Below, in pieces: positions 40,562 to 42,822 of a stretch of DNA of 42,822 bases. Made by a program: the position numbers and the translations under genes. A model generated the notes under the pieces. It made no database searches and had not been told where the DNA came from. It saw nothing but the letters and a program-made list of their open reading frames with translations. Numbering within the stretch: position 1 is the first letter of the stretch; each line of letters begins with the position of its first letter. This DNA is from Treponema sp. (lineage in GTDB: Bacteria; Spirochaetota; Spirochaetia; Treponematales; Breznakiellaceae). The stretch is from positions 1 through 42,822 of the forward strand of contig JAIRXH010000040.1 of NCBI GenBank assembly GCA_031268385.1, read 5' to 3'.

Positions 40562-41875
40562 ATGGATTACCAGTACTGGAACCCCGAAATCGAAAAAATG
40601 CCCCGTGCGGACCTCCAGGCGCTGCAGCTTGCGAAACTCAGGGCCGCGGTGGAGCGCGCCCTGGGCACATCCTTTTACCGGAAGCGTTTTGCCGGAGCGG
40701 GGATAACAAGCGCGGACGGCGTCAAAAGCCTTGAGGATCTGAAACGCGTTCCCTTTACCACCAAGCAGGATCTCAGGGACGGATTTCCCTGGGACTTTCT
40801 GGGCATAGCGCGGGAAGACGTGGTACGTCTCCACGCGTCAAGCGGCACCACGGGCATTCCCACCACCATTTACTTTAACAGGGGCGATCTGGGGCGCTGG
40901 GCGTCCTATGTGGCCCGCTGCATTTACGGCACGGGCTGCACCAAACGGGACGTGTTTCAGAACATGATTTCCTACGGCCTTTTCACAGGCGGGCTTGGTT
41001 TTCACGCCGGGGCAGAGGAAGTGGGAATGATGGTGATCCCGTCCGGATCGGGAAACACCACCCGCCAGTTCCGCCTTATGCGGGACTTCGGCACCACCGT
41101 ACTGCACGCGACGCCGAGCTTTCTCCTTCATGTTGAATCACGGATGAAGGAAGAGGGCTACAGTCTGGAAGACTTCGCGCTGAAGCGGGCCTTTGCCGGG
41201 GCGGAGCCCTATTCGGAAGACACCAGAAGGCGCATAGAAGATCTGCTGCATATAGACGTGTTCAATTCCTACGGCCTTTCGGAAATGAACGGGCCGGGAG
41301 TCGCCTTTGAATGCCAGGAGAAAAACGGCCTGCACCTCTGGGAAGACGGCTACATCGCCGAGATCATCAACCCTGAAACCCTGGAGAATACAAGAGACGG
41401 TGAACCGGGCGAGCTTGTCCTTACCATACTGTGCAGGGAAGCGACTCCCCTCTTCCGCTACCGCACAAGGGATCTTACCGGCTTTTACACCGAACCCTGT
41501 CCCTGCGGAAGAACGCACCGCCGCCTCAGGCGCATTACCGGCCGCAGCGACGACATGCTTATCATCAACGGCGTCAACGTCTTTCCCAGCCAAATCGAGG
41601 AAGTGATCATGGCAATGAGGGAAGTGGGCAACAACTATCTTATCGTCGTGGAAAAAGACGGGGTTCTTGACAGGATAACCGTGAAGACCGAAGTAGGGCC
41701 GGACATCTTCATGGACGATTCGAGGCCCCTTAACGCCCTGCGGGAAAAAATACGCAAAACCATACAGGCGTCAATTACGATTAACCCCCGTGTGGAACTC
41801 CACGAACACGGAAGTCTCCCCGTCTCCGAAGGAAAAGCCGTCCGGGTCAAGGATCTGCGGCCCAGGGATGTGTAG
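40562..41875 (+). CDS. paaK: Phenylacetate-CoA ligase (AMP-forming)
   Basis: Encodes 437 residues. The adenylate-forming motif SSGTTG is at 93-98, followed by YGLSEMNGPGVAFECQ, LFRYRTRDLTGFYTEPCPCG and GRSDDMLIINGVNVFPSQIE, the last being typical of the PaaK family. It joins aryl-acetates with CoA using ATP. Cotranscribed with iorAB it would either activate phenylacetate and related acids for reductive carboxylation to aryl-pyruvates (amino-acid salvage), or take part in aromatic amino-acid breakdown. The sequence does not settle the direction. Confidence 0.95.
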   Translation: MDYQYWNPEIEKMPRADLQALQLAKLRAAVERALGTSFYRKRFAGAGITSADGVKSLEDLKRVPFTTKQDLRDGFPWDFLGIAREDVVRLHASSGTTGIPTTIYFNRGDLGRWASYVARCIYGTGCTKRDVFQNMISYGLFTGGLGFHAGAEEVGMMVIPSGSGNTTRQFRLMRDFGTTVLHATPSFLLHVESRMKEEGYSLEDFALKRAFAGAEPYSEDTRRRIEDLLHIDVFNSYGLSEMNGPGVAFECQEKNGLHLWEDGYIAEIINPETLENTRDGEPGELVLTILCREATPLFRYRTRDLTGFYTEPCPCGRTHRRLRRITGRSDDMLIINGVNVFPSQIEEVIMAMREVGNNYLIVVEKDGVLDRITVKTEVGPDIFMDDSRPLNALREKIRKTIQASITINPRVELHEHGSLPVSEGKAVRVKDLRPRDV

Positions 41876-41902
41876 GGGAATTTATCCCGTTTTCCCTTTT
41901 TG
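41876..41902 (+). terminator. Possible terminator after paaK
   Basis: Immediately after the stop, GGGA (41876-41879) and TCCC (41885-41888) form a short stem, followed by GTTTTCCCTTTTTG. The stem is only 4 bp, so termination would rely mostly on the U-rich stretch. Confidence 0.35.
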
Positions 41903-42001
41903 CCTGTCTCTGTTAACAGCATCCGGTAATGCCTGATACCATTAAGCGCGTACCCTCATAAACAGCATGTTTACCGTTATACTGGCAAAGTATCAAAACC
42001 T

Positions 42002-42105
42002 GAAGAATTTTTACCGCCAGGTCGAAGAAGTCGAAGAAGTTTCTGTACAAAGTCCCGTTTTTCTTCAACTTCTTTTACTTTTTCGACTTGGCGGTGAATT
42101 TCTTC
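42002..42105. repeat. Long imperfect inverted repeat in the gap after paaK
   Basis: Left arm 42002-42041 (GAAGAA...ACCGCCAGGTCGAAGAAG...GAAGAAGTT) and right arm 42067-42105 (AACTTCTT...TTTTTCGACTTGGCGGT...TTCTTC) are complementary over about 40 bp with a few mismatches and a 25-nt loop. The gap 41876-42328 holds no gene I can support. A 58-codon open frame (41967-42143) runs through both arms but has no ribosome site. The remainder contains only the weak paaK terminator and the strong opposite-strand terminator. Confidence 0.7.
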
Positions 42106-42214
42106 TCCGGGATATTCTCATTTTATGGGAATTGTGGTACTGAAAAAAGTAAACGCCGGCGCCCTGACGCACGGGTTAATCAAGTATACGCATAGAGCAC
42201 CCGGGCCGTGTGTT

Positions 42215-42255
42215 AAAAAAAAATCCGCGGGAGGCCCCGGGCCCGCCCGCGGATT
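42215..42255 (-). terminator. Strong intrinsic terminator of the lipoprotein gene
   Basis: In the - strand transcript AATCCGCGGG (42255-42246) pairs with CCCGCGGATT (42231-42222), a perfect 10-bp stem around a GC-rich loop, followed by an unbroken U-run from 42223 to 42215. It lies about 74 bp after the lipoprotein stop codon. Confidence 0.85.
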
Positions 42256-42328
42256 GGTTCTTATGGAAAAAAGACGCGCACCGCGCGCGTTCCGGCCGGT
42301 GGTAACCGGAAACGCCTGCGGTTATCTG

Positions 42329-42778
42329 TCAGTTCCTGCTCCAGATTCCGTTCAGATTCTCGAAGGGGTAGGATAAACCGCCTATGGTTATGGAATTTGC
42401 CGTATAAGCGAACGTACCCGCCCCCGTGATGGTTTTGTAGACGGGGGTCATAGTGGCCATATCAAAGCTGACTACAAGTGTTGCGTTTATCCCTATCGAT
42501 GTTGTCGTAGCGACGAACTTGATGGTGTCAGGGTACAAGCCGCCGCTACTATTGCCGATCACGTCTTGCGCAGGATATATACCGTCGTCCCGGACGAGAG
42601 ATAAATTGCCACTCTGTGTCAAGGTTAAGGTATAATTATCATTACCCTCAGACCTGCTATACGATCCTTCCGGAAACAGGAGGCTGGCCGCCGGACTGCC
42701 GTCGTCGCAGCCGGCAAGAACCAATCCGAATATCAGCGCCACGCCGACTAACCCCGCCAAAAAAACTTTGTTTTTCAT
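42329..42778 (-). CDS. Small outer-surface-type lipoprotein, unknown function
   Basis: Encodes 149 residues from an ATG with GAGGAG about 8 nt upstream. The signal peptide is hydrophobic (FLAGLVGVALIFGLVLAGC) with lipobox LVLAGC and Cys24. The mature part is Gly/Ser/Thr-rich and beta-prone (YTLTLTQSGNLSLVRDDGIYP, TITGAGTFAYTANSITIGGLSYPF), suggesting a small beta-sandwich. Very similar signal peptides followed by Cys-Asp-Asp-Gly occur in large lipoprotein families of gut treponemes, as I recall. The gene is alone between its terminator and the window edge. I cannot assign a function. Confidence 0.8.
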   Translation of the reverse strand: MKNKVFLAGLVGVALIFGLVLAGCDDGSPAASLLFPEGSYSRSEGNDNYTLTLTQSGNLSLVRDDGIYPAQDVIGNSSGGLYPDTIKFVATTTSIGINATLVVSFDMATMTPVYKTITGAGTFAYTANSITIGGLSYPFENLNGIWSRN

Positions 42779-42822
42779 ACTGTCATCTCCTCATTAGTTT
42801 ATTCCATAAAGCAAAGACGCCG

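Noticed and set aside
41967-42143. 58-codon open frame on the + strand after paaK
   Set aside because: No ribosome site, and its coding content is dictated by the inverted repeat it crosses.

Overview
The window looks like chromosomal DNA of a treponeme-like spirochete, probably from the termite-gut or free-living side of the Treponematales. Three things point there. Two genes encode FlaA-type flagellar sheath proteins. A cell-division cluster runs straight into a flagellar basal-body cluster in an order I remember from Treponema. The small lipoprotein at the right edge is of a type common in gut treponemes. I cannot name a species. I saw no rRNA, tRNA, CRISPR array, insertion sequence or prophage gene.

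Region 1 (1-9142) is carbohydrate use. On the + strand a cupin-fold isomerase-like gene is followed by an L-xylulose kinase and an L-ribulose/L-xylulose-5-phosphate 3-epimerase, which suggests pentose or pentulose breakdown. Converging on it from the - strand is a LacI regulator, two CUT1-type sugar permeases, a solute-binding lipoprotein and a stand-alone CBM6-like protein without a signal peptide. The regulator has a clear sigma-70-type promoter followed by two nearly identical 18-bp operators. This argues for autoregulation and for a TTG start at 9023.

Region 2 (9212-33120, all - strand) is one long tightly packed series: mraZ, rsmH, ftsL-like, murF, mraY, ftsW, ftsQ, ftsA, ftsZ, xerD, a TPR membrane protein, dprA, topA, xerC, hslV, hslU, flgB, flgC, fliE, fliF, fliG, fliH, fliI, fliJ. 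Many genes overlap by 4, 8 or 11 bp. It joins peptidoglycan precursor synthesis, the divisome, chromosome handling, an ATP-dependent protease and the MS-ring/C-ring/export-ATPase part of the flagellum. Notable points are an FtsZ with an N-terminal extension of about 68 residues, an enlarged HslU I-domain, a probable CTG start for FtsA and a perfect palindrome between flgB and flgC.

Region 3 (33121-37992) starts with a divergent regulatory region next to mraZ. It continues with a small unknown gene and a protein with a PD-(D/E)XK-like N-terminal part and a winged-helix-like C-terminal part. Convergent to these are two flaA genes under a consensus sigma-70 promoter that carries a palindrome between its -35 and -10, preceded by a membrane-anchored unknown protein. 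A class II fructose-bisphosphate aldolase follows on the + strand with its own promoter.

Region 4 (37993-42822) has a block of three consecutive 12-bp-stem inverted repeats, then iorA-iorB-paaK for interconverting aryl-pyruvates, aryl-acetyl-CoAs and aryl-acetates. The IorA lacks the usual C-terminal ferredoxin domain. A non-coding stretch follows with a long imperfect inverted repeat and a strong terminator, and then a small lipoprotein gene.
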